64,000 nucleotides of DNA from Blastocystis hominis (GCF_000151665.1 NW_013171816.1:1622204-1686203), one strand, 5' to 3'; positions 10,801 to 22,785 are shown, counted from the stretch's first letter. A program made the numbers and translations. Notes: a model not told the origin generated them from the letters alone.

Positions 10801-11703
10801 TTATTTAGTATTTGGCGAAGAAGAAGCCCGTTTGGCACGAGCATGAGCCATTTGCCTACCAGAAGCTTTTCGAGGAGGATAAACAGGCCGTGCTTGCTGC
10901 ATTCTCCCATTTCCTCTTGGAGAATTAAGATGCTTCCCTATACATCAAGGTACCTCTCAGCATTGACCAGACATGGCACCGAAAGAGGGGGATCGATGCA
11001 TCGATCCCCCGCTTAGCAGTTCCGGATGCTGGGAGAGCGGAACGCCACACTTCAAAACGGGACATTCTCCACAAGAATTCGTAGCAAGGACTGGTAGATC
11101 AGGTGGTAGCGGATCTTCCACGCGGAATACAGGAATTGATGTGATATTTAAAACTGGGCAAGATGCGTATTTGGGAGTGCTGATGATAGACGATAGTTCC
11201 TCTTCATAACCGCAGGTTCGCCAATCACCGGAATTGTGAAGACAGTGAACGGTAATGTTCACTCGAACGGTTCCCAAAGAGCTGTTGGGAACTCCCCTCA
11301 TTGTGAGAGGAATAACGAAACCTGGACTTTACGTTAAATGAAGAACGGTACGATGAAACCCCTGAGGAATCAGCTCGCAGTCAATCAAACACTCTCCAAT
11401 GTATTTTTCGCCTAGCAGCCGTTCATCATAACTGAACATCAATTACCCAATCCATTTTTACACTTCAATCCGGATTTTGGATGAACTTCCAGAAAAGGAT
11501 AGACTACAATTCCACGCTACATATTAACTACCCAAACCGTACATACTGGGATTCTTTCCGCAGTCATGTAGAGTAGAAGTTCTATAGTCTGTGTCTTGAT
11601 AATAGATACGAGCAAATGCGTCAAGTTTCCCTCTTGTACTTATATCACGCAGTTGCTGCGCTCCTATTAATACAAGGCGTATTTGATAATTAAAAGATTT
11701 CAT
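10801..11703 (-). CDS. C2-domain protein
   Basis: N-terminal C2 domain (residues about 7-125): IRLVLIGAQQLRD, ARIYYQDTDYRTST, KNPTWNCSLSFSG, IRIEVYDERLLGEKYIGECL. Some calcium-site aspartates look replaced, so calcium binding is uncertain. The rest has a Cys-bearing linker (CGECPVLKCGVPL) and a basic tail (RQMAHARAKRA). Introns of 30-38 nt fall after NP, IEV, HLT and AMSG; the last removes an in-frame TGA. Start MKSFNYQIRL at 11,703 leads straight into the first C2 strand. Probably a membrane- or lipid-associated adaptor; no more specific family is visible. Confidence 0.75.
10987..11010. repeat. 24-bp perfect palindrome inside the C2 gene
   Basis: Five G, then ATCGATGCATCGAT, then five C: the sequence equals its own reverse complement with no spacer. 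It lies in a coding exon, encoding Gly-Gly-Ser-Met-His-Arg-Ser-Pro in the C2 protein's linker. Confidence 0.9.
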
Positions 11704-12913
11704 ATATTATGTTATATCCTCAAGAGCATAAAGAAACACGAATAATTGTAAATTCATTATTCCTTGAGTCCAGAAAAACTGCCTATTTTGAATACTTCAT
11801 ATTCTTCAGTAATCAGTGTCTAAATTGAGTATCGATCGTTTTGTTTTGTGTTATACTATTGCTCGACTATGTTTGTTTTCCAACTCTTCGTTTTTGTTTG
11901 GTTCATTATTGCAAACGGTACTTTTCTTTTACTAAAGGTTCAGTATGTCATCTTCCACGAAAATATCAAACGACTAGAAGAGAGACGGCATACACGTTAG
12001 AACTGGGGTTATTGTTCAATTCAATATTAAACTTGAATACTTGATTCCTCGATTAAAGGATGAAGTTCGAACGGAAAACAAATAGATCCTACATGAATTT
12101 AAACTATGTTATAGAATAGGCCTGTTCTGCCCGATATACCCATGTAGCAGGGAATGCTTTTTTCGATTACAGGATTACGCTACAAATCAAAGGAAATAGG
12201 AATTCTGAATGTGTAATGCCTTACAAAATCTTCATTGGTCATAGTTTTGAATCACCCAAAGATAGTGATTTATTTTTGAAATTCATACTTCTATTTCTTT
12301 TTTATATCTGGATTACAATGCTCTGATGTGAATTAAACCTCTGAAGCATCATGATTCATTTTGTGTTATTCTTGCTTTGTTGAGAAGCCTTCCTTTGGTC
12401 ATGTGTAATATATAAAAATGATTTTAATCAGGTGGCTAAGCATTGTTTTCCGTACTCTCTCCGTACGTTGCCTGGAATATACACAAAATACAAACCTATT
12501 ATTATTTTGTGATTTATCATCCTATTTTATAATACTTTCAATAATTAGTCCCAAAGTATGTCACCATGATCCAATCCGTAATACTCTAAATGGAGCATAA
12601 TTTAAGGTGGACATTTCTAAAAGAAATGGATGATCCCATCCTAATTTTGTAGCACATTCTCTCTTCCCATGCTCCATTCTTGCTAAATTTAATAATTGAG
12701 TCACAAACTATATAAATATTAACCAATTACTATCATTTGTTGTTTGTTCAATGGAAGAGGAGTATTTTTAGTTAAAACACAACGTAGCTGGTTTGTGTGG
12801 TCCTATAATGCACAGTCAACACAACAGTAAAACTCTACATCATCAGGAATTATTATGTGCAACTATTTTGGAGTATTTACTTGTCCTTTTACGCCAGTTC
12901 TCTCTGTTTCTAC
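11704..12913. other. 1.2-kb intergenic region
   Basis: AT-rich. Open frames of 60-67 codons occur at 11,841-12,044 and 12,418-12,600 (+) but show no known motif and no sensible splice partners. No tRNA, rRNA or CRISPR-like structure seen. It is one of the longest gene-free stretches here and lies between the start of the C2 gene and the start of the GT31 gene, so it should contain both promoters. Confidence 0.4.
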
Positions 12914-14127
12914 ATGTTGTATACGAGTCAATATAGTTGATTTTGTTGAAATCTTTGATTATAGAAAACATTTGGAAGTTGCTTGTTAGATTGTTGTGGC
13001 TCGTATTCTATTTTGGAATCTTTTTGGTCCAGACAATCTATCTACTCAAATGGAAGCAGACAATGTTCCCAAGACTGTTTAATAACGATATTGTTTGTAA
13101 TTTGAATATCGATCCGTGCAAGTGCCAGGCCTACGCTTCTTCCATCTTTACTTCATCTATCATTCAATCTGATGGTTGTATTCGTGATGACAAGTTTGAT
13201 GGTATACACCGTGCGTATCAGTTGCGTGGATACAAGATTCATAAGTTCCAAACCAAAGACAAAGATTATCAATCCATCGACTATCGTTTGGAGCCAAATG
13301 TCGTGGATACGAATACGGATGTGTGCCACAATGATACCTTCTTATTTGTAATGATCCTAGTGCATCAAAATGATATTGACCGTCGCATGTTATTCAGAGA
13401 GAACATAAAGCGTGAATCCATTGAAGGGAAGAAGGTAGATTATGGATTTTTCGTGGTTGCAGACAAGGGAAATACAGAGGTTATCCAATCTATCACTACG
13501 GAAAACAGAGCATTCCACGATATTTTGTATTCTCAGCACGTAGACAGCTATACAAACGTTACATTAACCATGCTGGACTCCTTTTTATGGATTCGAGACC
13601 ACTGCCCAGCCAAGTTTATTATTCGACTGGACGCAGATTGCTTTTTGCACGTCCCCAATGCCGTGAAATACTTGTCCTCTGTGAATGATCACTTCTTTTA
13701 TGGGGGTTATAGTTGGAAAGATACACTGTATAGCAAGAAAGACAAGGAAACCGCCTTTGATGTCCCTGCGGACTATCCGCGATGGAAGCGTGTATTTAAC
13801 TATGTGCTCGGAGGAGGATATATCGTGTCTGCTGATATTGTCCCATTCATCAACATTGGAACGCTCTACCAGGACTTGGTGATTCATGCAGCTGAAGACT
13901 GTCTTCTTGGAAGGCTGCTGGAAAATGTCGACATTCATCCCTCTGACACATCTGGGAAGTACCATGTATTTATGGATCTAATGCTCCACAAAGAGCTCGA
14001 GAACCTCACAGCATGGCCTAAAAATGTCATTATAGTCCACAATCTCAAGAACTTCACATTTCAACAACAAGCGTTCGCTCATTTTAAGTCTACTTTATTC
14101 TCTGTTTGTAACAAAAAACAAAAATAG
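12914..14127 (+). CDS. GT31 beta-1,3-glycosyltransferase, Golgi type II
   Basis: Adds a sugar, probably galactose or GlcNAc, to glycans in the Golgi. A 29-nt intron (12,936-12,964) gives the start MLYTSQYKNIWKLL, leading into a signal anchor (LLWLVFYFGIFLVQTIYLL). Catalytic-domain motifs follow in GT31 order: RRMLFRENI, FFVVADKG, a DSYTNVTL block, the metal-binding RLDADCF (DxD variant), a YPRW...GGGYIVSADIV acceptor loop and EDCLLGRLL. Length about 395 residues, normal for the family. The stop is an encoded TAG, but SVCNKKQK overlaps a near-motif (TGTTTGTA), so the real end could be slightly earlier by polyadenylation. Five bases separate it from the convergent gene. Confidence 0.85.
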
Positions 14128-14132
14128 CAGGA

Positions 14133-14622
14133 TTATCGTCGACGTTTGCTTTCATATCTAAGAGGCTTCACATCAAAAGAAATAAGCCCATTCTTCCTCC
14201 TCATCTTTAAGATTTGCATTCTCCTCAATCTTCTTTCTTTTGCTTTAGTTTGTTGTTGTTTAACAATAAGGGACTGTAAGTAAGAGTTAAGACCTCCAAC
14301 TGGCTCGACAGAAGAGAGAGAAGACGAGTCATAGGAATCTGAAAGGTGCGAATCGCTCTGATCACTTTCAACGGAATCAGTTGAGTAGGAACAAAACGGG
14401 TAGGAAGAAGGATCACTTCTTAGTAAAACGTCGTTAGACATATCAAAAGTCGGCGCAACGGTTTCAGGAAGAGCCATCCGCTGTTCCTGAAACAATAAGC
14501 TGTCTTCAGGGGACTCCTGAAGACAGCTAATGCTAGGGAACAGGCCATAATATGTTCTCCTCGAAACGATCAGTGTGCCACACATGAACATCCGAAGCAA
14601 GCTGCTCACGAGTGGCACCCAT
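14133..14622 (-). CDS. small Ser-rich protein with basic C-terminus, unknown
   Basis: A predicted 25-nt intron joins MGATREQLASDVHVWH...ENILWP to ESPEDSLLFQEQRM. The middle is rich in Ser and Asp, the C-terminal third is basic (KAKERRLRRMQILKMRRK) and ends SKRRR, so a nuclear protein is plausible. About 155 residues; no family recognised. The acceptor site sits inside a strong hairpin (see separate feature). Confidence 0.55.
14498..14528 (-). repeat. 13-bp inverted repeat spanning a splice acceptor
   Basis: AGCTGTCTTCAGG, five-base loop, then its exact reverse complement. On the transcribed minus strand one arm contains the predicted acceptor (CTTCAG) of the 25-nt intron and the other lies in the next exon, so the pre-mRNA could fold the acceptor into a stem. 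Confidence 0.8.
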
Positions 14623-15607
14623 TATCATGTCATCACTAAGTGGAAAGCTCGTAAAACTAAGCATTGTGGGTAAATAACAAAGACCGCAGAGAATATTTGA
14701 AAACCATCAACTCTGGAATAGTACCACAAACAACCGAGTAATCATTTTGCATAAAATCTTCGCTCTATATTCCGAAGTGAGGAGAAATTTCCAGGAAACA
14801 TCTTGATAATTCTGTAAAGGGTGCTCAATTATTCGTAAAACTTGTCGGGAAGCTGTGAAAGGACTGGAGACACTTGTTCGCCCAGTTTTTAAAGACCTGA
14901 AACAATCAAATAACCACCATTATTATATATGCATTGATTACAGCAAACACTTTAAAACTATCGTATTCGATCAGAGGAACAATGCAGTGCCACGACAGAG
15001 GGCTATTTTCAGCTTTCAGTTTTCGATCCAATCATGCTCTTTTATTGTGCATAAAAACATAGAACGGTTTATATATTCGAATCATCCACTTATTTTCACT
15101 GCGGAGTCGATAGATGGTGTTATGGCGACTTTATTCCATTTGAGTTGAGTAACGTGATATCACATCGTAAATAACAAATCAAACTAGGTGTCATTTGACT
15201 TGAATGATAAGATGATGTTATGAAGATTCTACTTTTGGAGTCGGTTATGGAAATGATGCGAAATCGATTGTAACCTGGAAAGGTTCAAATAGACATCAAT
15301 GTACAATTTGCTTTATTACAGCATATTTTTATGAGTCTGGAAACTATATGTAATGTATATTCGATTGGAATTCAATCGATATTCATGCTTTAAAACAATT
15401 GGCAAATCACAAACAGTATTCACTTTTTTCAATATATATTTATCCACTTCCGGATTCATACTCATTTCTGATTAGATCACAACAGGAAGGTACTCAACAC
15501 ACTCATTTGACAAAGGATTGACCAAATACTTGTATTACGAACCACCTACCTTCTTCATACATTTCTTTTACAAGTACAGTACACTGTCATATAAACTTTC
15601 GTTGGCT
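14623..15607. other. intergenic, with one possible exon
   Basis: An open + frame of about 110 codons ends at TGA 15,146-15,148 (…KGLETLVRPVFKDL, HHYYICIDYSKHF). It has no upstream ATG in frame and no recognised domain; it could be an exon of an unmodelled gene or a relic. The rest is AT-rich and contains nothing I can name. SEC11 begins at 15,608. Confidence 0.3.
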
Positions 15608-16263
15608 ATGGAGCAGGAACCATCTAAGAAGTCCTCCACAATGGGAGCACTGAACTCTATATTTAAGAGTAAGAGATTGTTAATCATACAGACAATCTCG
15701 ATGCTTACCTTTTTCGCCTCTGCGCTTGCAGCATGGAAGCTGCTCAGTTATACACTGAATACTACAACTCCGGTTGTCGTTATCCTTACGTATTGGTCGT
15801 ATTTGGTAATTCTTACATTCAGAGGCTCCATGTTACCTGAGTATAGACGTGGAGATGTCCTTGTCGTCGATAACCGCTTCCATTCCTTGAAGATTGCTGA
15901 CATTGTTGTTTACAGTATTCCTGGGCGTGATATTCCGATTGTTCACCGAATTCACGTGATTCACAATCCGTAATTTCTATAGTTTTGTACTTTGATCATA
16001 GTGGAACTGAGGACGAGTCCCGTTTCTTGACAAAGGGAGATAATAATCAGGTATACGACCAGCAGCTTTACGCTCGAGGTAGAGGAGATGTGAAATAGTC
16101 ATGGTTAGGCCAGTCATTCCTTTCTCGCACCAACATTTATGGTGCAAGTGTGGCGTATGCTCCCTATTTCGGAATGTTTACGATTTGGACAACCGATTAC
16201 CCGTGGCTGAGATACGCAATTCTTGGCATTATGGGTTTGTTCATTATGTTGGGTAAGGAGTAA
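15608..16263 (+). CDS. SEC11: signal peptidase complex catalytic subunit SEC11
   Basis: Cuts signal peptides in the ER. Start MEQEPSKKSSTMGAL, then a membrane anchor (LLIIQTISMLTFFASALAA). Three introns of 30-33 nt: the first restores ILTGSMLPEYRRGD, which carries the catalytic Ser; then IPIVHRIH carries the His and FLTKGDNNQV the Asp region of the eukaryotic triad. The C-terminal hydrophobic end (LRYAILGIMGLFIML) is normal for SEC11. Encoded TAA. About 185 residues, normal length. Confidence 0.92.
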
Positions 16264-16409
16264 ATTGTTCTATTTTTATTGTGTTTGATTAACACCTCTG
16301 ACCCTATCCTTCTTTATGGGTTCATTGTGAAAAGAATGACTGCTTTTTAAATGAGTTAGTTGACGACAAAAATAGGCACTTCTTTTGTCTCTGGATTCAA
16401 ATATACGAA

Positions 16410-18404
16410 ATGGATCTGATAAGAGCATATCAGGACGAGGGAACGCAGAATCCAAAGGAAGAGGAGGAAACTAAAGAGACTATCGAACCCGTCTTGAAGA
16501 AGATGCATGTAGACCTAGCTCCATCTCTCCCTGTGAGTAAACAGGTAGGAGATTGTATCGTCGTATCAGTCTAGCCTGAAATGGTGTCTCTGGTGAATAA
16601 CACGAAGAAGACGTTAAAGTATAATCCGACCGTGGAGGAGATGTATAAGCCGGTGGTTGTAAAGGTTTGTGCAGTGCTCCATTCATAGGGACCTGAAGCT
16701 CCATATTACGCAAACCCCCTTGCTTCCGGTGAAAATAACGTGACCACTGGATACGTGGAAGTGAGATCCCATAATTCGTCTGACGGTTAGCATATGAATC
16801 TGGAAGAGTTCGATTTCAAAGAACAATACCAGACTTTTCACAACTTTGGATATGCGAAGGCCCCCGATGGATCGGATAAAGTGGTAGGAAACAAGTGGCT
16901 GCACGAGAAGTTCGAAGGTCGCACCATCTTCGACACGCGTCAGGCGGACTACGCGAAAGAGCAAAGCCGCAAACGAGAGCACGCTGGCAAAGGTAGTCTT
17001 GTCTGCACACTCTCTCTTTATCCACAGCATCGGATGTCGAGAATTGGAAGGGTCCTTGGGCAGGCTACCAGGGCGAAGAAGAAGATCGAATGACTTCCGA
17101 AGAGAAGGGCGAAATGACGGAATGGCAGCGCGTGTGGCTGGAGCGAAACAAGGACAAGAAAGTACGCGAGGTAATCTTATCGAGAATCGACTTGATTCGA
17201 TGTAGTGGATTCGCACCGGCAAAACACCCGAAGACGTGGTGGACGAGGAAACGCCCGTCAATCCGTTCGAACCGTCTGGCCTCGGAATTCCAATCGAAAA
17301 GGCGAAGTCGACGTTCCACGGGAAGGAAGAGAAGGATTATCTGGGTCGAACGTGGATCGTTCCGCCCTCGGATCTGCATCCAGCGGACCAGAAGCGATCG
17401 TTCCTGCCGACCAAGGTGATCCACAAATGGTAAATCGCGACAGAAACGAGTGAGAGTTCTAGGACGGGACACACCGAAGCGGTGCAGAGCATCGAGTTCT
17501 TCCCTACCTACGGCCATCTTTTGTTGTCTGGAAGCATGGATATGAAGGTAAGCTCGGGCGTGGGGTGTCACTGCCAGGTCAAAATCTGGGATGTGTACAA
17601 TCGCCGCAACGTAAAGCGGACCTACATGGGCCACGCTGCGGGTGTGCGCTGGGTCGCGTTCTCTTCGGACGGAAAGACCTTCCTCTCTGCGTCCTTCGAT
17701 CGGAATATCAAGCTGTGGGACACGGAGAGCGGCAAGTGCATTGGCAACTACACCAAGGGAACGATTCCTTTCCAGTGCGTGTGGGCTCCTTCCGATTCGA
17801 ATTCCTTCTTGACTCCCTCCCAGGACTCGTGTATCCATCAGTTCGATATCCGCACGGGCGAGGTGAGCGTTGTGACTGGTCTTTTATGTAGTGCACGATG
17901 ACGTACAACTACCACGAAGCGGCAGTGAACGCGGTGTGCTTCTACGAGAACGGTCGGAAGTTCGTCAGCACGTCGGATGACCGCAAGATGCTGTGCTGGG
18001 ACTACGGCTACAACCCTCCAACGCGATACATCCAGGAAACCTACATGACCTCCATGCCCGCCATGACTCTCCACCCTTCTGGCGACTACATTCTCTGCCA
18101 GGCGCTCAACAACCAGATCGCGGTCTACAAGTGTATGGACACCGTCGTTCACCATCCCCGAAAGCGATTCAACGGCCACAAAGTGAGCGGATTTGCTCTG
18201 CAGCCTGCTGTTTCTCCGGACGGAGAGTTTGTAGGGAGTGGCGATGCAGAAGGAAATCTGTGGTTCTGGAGCTGGCGAACGTGCAAAGTGCTGAAGAAGA
18301 TGCCGGCGCACAAGGGAGCCGGTGCAGGACTGGCGTGGCATCCGATCGAGAAGAGCTATGTGGCATCGAGTGGGTGGGACGGAGTGATTAAGTTATGGGG
18401 CTGA
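16410..18404 (+). CDS. CDC40: pre-mRNA splicing factor PRP17/CDC40
   Basis: WD40 spliceosome protein needed for the second splicing step, fitting for so intron-rich a genome. The N-terminal part carries KYNPTVEEMYKP, GYVEHMNLEEFDF and FHNFGYAKAP, typical of PRP17. The linker has ENWKGPWAGYQG and DYLGRTWIVPPSDLHP, then seven WD repeats starting WTGHTEAVQSIEF and ending WDGVIKLWG. About nine small introns; the shortest option (24 nt before GPEAPYY) may instead be 33 nt. Encoded TGA at 18,402. Confidence 0.93.
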
Positions 18405-18409
18405 TATGT

Positions 18410-18417
18410 TGTTTGTT
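18410..18417 (+). terminator. TGTTTGTT polyadenylation motif of PRP17
   Basis: Exact motif beginning 5 nt after the PRP17 TGA, the classic Blastocystis spacing. Confidence 0.85.
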
Positions 18418-18432
18418 GATCACAATTGAAAT

Positions 18433-18520
18433 GAGTTTATGAAAATGAAAATGAAAGTGCTGATGATTTCAATAAGAATAAGAATAAGAATGAGAATGAG
18501 AATGAAAACGGAAACGTGGT
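18433..18520. repeat. simple repeat (AATGA/AATAAG units)
   Basis: Short purine-rich tandem units (ATGAAA, AATAAG, AATGAG) between two convergent genes, downstream of the uL2 3' signal on its strand. Confidence 0.7.
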
Positions 18521-18534
18521 GGAGAATTGATACC

Positions 18535-18546
18535 AACAAACAAACA
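18535..18546 (-). terminator. overlapping TGTTTGTT motifs of uL2
   Basis: Two overlapping exact copies on the minus strand, about 62 nt past the uL2 stop codon. Confidence 0.75.
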
Positions 18547-18607
18547 AGGCGACATACCAAGCCATAAACGTACCCTATCGAGCCAATCATGACGCACCAG
18601 TCGCGTT

Positions 18608-19542
18608 TTAAGGCTCCACACGTCCACGAATACGTCCAGTGCGACGAGCAGCAATGAGACCGACCTTCTTTCCGGGGCAAGTGCCACGGCTGCGAGTCGA
18701 AGGCTTACCAATGTGCTGGTGGTTACCTCCTCCGTGCGGGTGATCCACAGGGTTCATGCACACACCGCGCACCTTCGGCCACTCATTGCGCTTCACAGCG
18801 AACTTGTGGTACGCACGACCCGCCTTCAGCATCGGCTTGTCCATGCGGCCTCCGCCAGCCACGATTCCCACCATGCCACGGCAGCTACGCGTTACAACCA
18901 ACACAAAGAGAGAAAAGCATACCTCGAAGAAACCGTCTTCTTGATGCCCGAAGGCAGACGGATGAACGTCATGCTGCGGTCATCCGAGTGACCAATCACA
19001 GTCACATAGTCGCCAGAGCAACGAGCCAGACTGCCGCGATCGCCCACCTTGTGCTCCACGTTGCACACAACAGTTCCTTCAGGAAGCTCACGCAGAGGAA
19101 GCACGTTACCAACGCTGATATCGGCCTTCTTACCGCAGAACACGCTCTGGCCAGTGAACATACCCTCAGCAGCCAGGAACAGCTCCTTGTCCACCTTGAA
19201 GTGGTAACTACCCATTAGCGACCATCTGTCAAACGAAAATACGGATTGCGGAAAGTGACGCGAGCAAGAGGAGCGCCACGACCGGAATCGTGAACGATCT
19301 CTCGCACCACTCCCTTCAGGAATCCGTTGCGCTCAGAATAGTCCAAGGCACGGAATTGAGGCACTCCCTTGCGCAGGTGAGTGTGAGCCTGGAAGACAGC
19401 TCCTTTAGCTCCCTTTCTTTGTCCTACACACGCCGTTAGATGAATTCAGCCACAAATAACAGAAATCAGCAAGTATTCATTAAACACAAAAATGCCTCCA
19501 CACCCCAGTTTTCCAATGCTTACCTCGAATAACACGACCCAT
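18608..19542 (-). CDS. RPL8: 60S ribosomal protein uL2 (RPL8)
   Basis: Universal large-subunit protein near the peptidyl-transferase centre. [71 protein letters not shown] and the signature [15 protein letters not shown] with GRAYHK are all present. Three introns: one of 100 nt directly after MGRVIRG (19,424-19,523) and two of about 35-38 nt. Ends GRIRGRVEP with an encoded TAA, slightly shorter than animal RPL8. Confidence 0.96.
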
Positions 19543-19664
19543 TTCAAAGAATTCGGTATGTCTTTTTCTTAAGCATAGTCACAAACAGTAAAAAATCAGG
19601 GGTATTTTGGGCATGAAAACTGAAATCATTGTGTATGAAACAAAAATGAACAGCAAGCCAAAAA

Positions 19665-20201
19665 CTAGAGTTCGCTCCATCCATAAAGGCAGAAAATATT
19701 CTGGCCATCGGTTGAGGTTGCATTGATCGTCAGTTCATATTTCCCCTACAAGGTCAACAAAGAGAGCCGATTCTTACGGAAGGAGTGAACCATGGAACAT
19801 GGAGCTTACTACTAAAATGATCATTTATGGGGCGAGGAACTGAACAATCAGACCCAGTGTAATATAGTTTTCCAATGAGAAGTGGTAGCGAGAAATACTG
19901 CTCACCACAATAATCGAAGGTATGATCAAGCAAAAGGCCCTACTCATGATATAGCAAAAACGCTTCATACTGAGTTTCTAGTTGCCACAAACCGAACTTC
20001 TCCAGATGTGATATTCTTGTTGAGGATGGCATATCCTGAATCAAACGTGAGGTCCTTACTTCTCTCGAGGTCAGATACTTTATAGTCTGTGAAATGCATC
20101 AGGGTGGCTTCGGTGCCGCAATCTTTAACGTGCATTTCAGATTTAAGTCGTAAATTCCCAGCAATCGCCACACCCAATACTAAAACAAACAAGGGAAACA
20201 T
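19665..20201 (-). CDS. ML-domain (NPC2/MD-2-like) secreted lipid-binding protein
   Basis: Start MFPLFVLVLGVAIAG is a clean signal peptide. The mature part has spaced cysteines (KDCGTEA, DYCGEQY, GSDCSVP, NIFCLYGW) and closes with GKYELTINATSTDGQNIF, the typical last two strands of an ML fold. Two introns (31 and 32 nt). About 160 residues, normal for NPC2-like proteins. Likely binds sterol, phospholipid or another lipid in the endolysosome or outside the cell; the exact ligand cannot be read from sequence. Confidence 0.8.
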
Positions 20202-20248
20202 TTTTTAAAAATAATATTGTATCATCAATATCATTCTTTGACGTCATC

Positions 20249-22315
20249 TTATCTTGTGGTGAGATAGGAGACAGGATCCGTTATGGATACATCCGCATCC
20301 GTTAGAACAAATCGTTCCTCAATGTTTTCTACCACTTGCTTTTCATTCTAGGTCGTAATTGCGGAAAACAATTACCTTGCCCTTTGCTCCATTTTGCTGA
20401 AGCATACATAAAACAGCGCCTATTTCTTACAACTTCAAAGAGTGCAATACATTTTTCCTTGCGTATGTGAGTTGCAATTCCGAAGAACTTGCTCACTTCA
20501 TAGCTGGATATAATCTGGTCATATTGCATTAATCCTTGAACATATCTAAGTGTCAAGCGGTATTGTCTGAGATACCGATTGAGAGCATTCATTCTGTCGT
20601 CAATTAAAAGAGTTGTCATGACTAAATGGGATTTGGGTAAGGATGGAAGGTCAATGTTTTTGTTAACGGAAATGAACTCGATATACGCATGGATGTCTTT
20701 CCATTGTTCCCATGTATGGCTCACAGACCAGCTTGTACGAATATTCATGAGCTCGTCTGTGATGAAAGTGGTCACTGAATTACTACGTTTCCAATAACAT
20801 GTTGTGATGTAGTTCGTGCCATCTTCTTGCTGAGAAACAGCGCCTACCTTCATAGTCAGCAGCCCTCCCTACAAGAAGGTCGAATGCACATGCCTCACTT
20901 CGATTTTCAGTTTGGTGAGAAACCGGTTTTGTACTTCCAGCACTTTGTACTGCCGCTCGTCGTATAGCTCAAACACTCTCTGTCCATCTATGGGCTAGTT
21001 CGAAAGGCGCTTCTGTGGATACGCTGTATCGCCGAGCGTACAGGTGAATATCCTTGGATTTTCGAAAGCTCAGCTTGTTGCTCCATTGAAGGACGAGACT
21101 ACCTGCCCGCTTGGCTTGAAATAGGAAACAATAGCGAGACACACGGACGAGGAGTGGAATTCTGCTTCTTACTCGAAAGTTTTGTCCTACACATTGGAAT
21201 ACGAGCTCGATCCATCTGGATAGAAAATGCAGTCGAACAGTAAGCGACTGTTATACCCTTCCTTCCAGAAACACATGACATGATCGTTTTCTCTGCAGTA
21301 GATCCCAATGGATCGCTGGGAACGAGGATAGAGCGTGAAGTGTTTTCGTTTCATGTCACCGAATTTGTCATGCTTGATGTGATGAACCACCCAGTCGTGG
21401 TTGGATTGCTTCATTTCATTGAGAACGTCGTCGTCTAGGAGAGGTTCGTAATTGTCTGGCAGCTAGAATGAGTCATCATGAGACAATGAAAACAGAGTTC
21501 GCTTCTTCGATCGCTGTGCTGAGCTCCGTAGTCAACATCTCAATCATGGATTTGAATCTGTTGATGACGTGGTGACTTGGAACTACTCGCTTTCTCTGTT
21601 GACCGTGTAGCCACACTCTTCGTCATTCATCACCTGCTTGATTTCTCTCCCTACTTTCCGTGCTCTCCGTCGGAGCTTGAAGAGTTTGCGATAGAGAATA
21701 TGGTCTGATTTGATCATTGATGAGGAATCATTACCGTTGGGCAATCCAACTTGGTTTTCTTCACATTGCGAACAAATTGTTTTGATTTGTGACAGCAAAG
21801 CGTTGTACCGCTGTTTCATGTCCTATGTGTTATATTATCCAATTCTATCCAATTCTGTACCACTTCATACTGTTCATAAACCTCAATATCCTGATGTCTC
21901 CTAGAACAATTATACTAATCATAGCGCCACCACATACATCCTGGAAAGAAAATGCTCCACATCAGGATAGATTTCCAGAGGACAATTCAGACGAACGACT
22001 TTCATAATCTGCAGAGCGCTGCAAGTGGTGCACAGGAATTCCAGATTGTGATAGAAGCCGTCTGCATCGATCTTTTGCTGTCTACATGACAGTCGAATCG
22101 TTCAACCACTTGAGATCTTCGTAGAGAGAACAAAAGACACTGAAGGTTTCCTCGTTATGCCCTAATAACTGGAGAATCTCTTCCTCGAATTCTGATTCAT
22201 CCACTGTTATCGAGGTTGAGTCGCTTCTCGTTCTTGCTACCTCCGGTGAATTCTCTTGTTTCTACAAACACCACACGAATACCATTTTTACGCTCACTTC
22301 TGATGATTCTTGCAT
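20249..22315 (-). CDS. PX-domain protein
   Basis: Probably phosphoinositide binding and endosomal. The C-terminal half carries a PX-like fold: HTWEQWKDIHAYIEF, DLPSLPKSHLV and DDRMNALNRYLRQY, the order of basic helix, proline loop and helical end in PX domains. Upstream are coiled or helical regions (KLFKLRRRARKVGREIK, SMIEMLTTELSTAIEEAN) and a beta-rich segment (HFTLYPRSQRSIGIYC). About eleven introns of 26-61 nt; the one near 22,080-22,110 could not be settled because every nearby donor leaves a stop or a frame shift. Ends VSYLTTR with an encoded TAA. Confidence 0.6.
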
Positions 22316-22429
22316 TAGAAAAATGAAAGGAGCACGTTCATATCCATTTCCTTCACAAAACTTTGTGATATTGTTGTTTCTAATGGTTTTAAACGCTATC
22401 TATTGCTGTCCAACTAATATTAGAATTCG

Positions 22430-22740
22430 ATGAGTCAAACTGGAAAGATTGTTTGCAGACTCTATCGGGACATTCTAAGGGTATTTCTATAGCAACAGGG
22501 TGAGAGATAGGGAATGAAGTCATATCCATCGATAAAGAGGGATAAACTAATTGTTGCGATCAAGGAGGGTAATAGCTTAATGAAAGAATCACTCCACTAG
22601 AATTTCGTGATCATGCCAAAGAAACGGATCCCAAAAAGATAGAAGCATATATCAAAGACGCCGAAGCAGGCCTAAAGCAAATCCATCAGTTCCAAAATAG
22701 AAATCATCGAGGTTCGTTTACATACACGTTAGGGGAATGA
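22430..22740 (+). CDS. LYR-motif (Complex1_LYR) protein
   Basis: Small helical protein with VCRLYRDILRGMKSYP, the LYR motif, then KRDKLIVAIKEEFRDHAKETD and KIEAYIKDAEAGLKQI. LYR proteins work with acyl carrier protein and assist iron-sulfur or respiratory-complex assembly in mitochondria; here the organelle is mitochondrion-related. Introns of 30 and 32 nt. The encoded TGA at 22,738 gives an end of LGE. A possible last intron would instead run on to the TGTTTGTT at 22,778-22,785, where only polyadenylation would make a stop. Confidence 0.75.
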
Positions 22741-22777
22741 GAATAGATTGTATCATGATTTTATGCAAGATGCTATG

Positions 22778-22785
22778 TGTTTGTT
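22778..22785 (+). terminator. TGTTTGTT polyadenylation motif of LYR gene
   Basis: Exact motif 37 nt after the LYR gene's TGA and 38 nt before the ATG of the next gene. Confidence 0.75.

Noticed and set aside
15240-15310. tRNA gene suggested by a GGTTCAAAT stretch
   Set aside because: No matching acceptor stem, D arm or anticodon arm around it.
19424-19523. snoRNA hosted in the 100-nt first intron of uL2
   Set aside because: CTGA-like boxes occur but no convincing RTGATGA C box or terminal stem could be seen.
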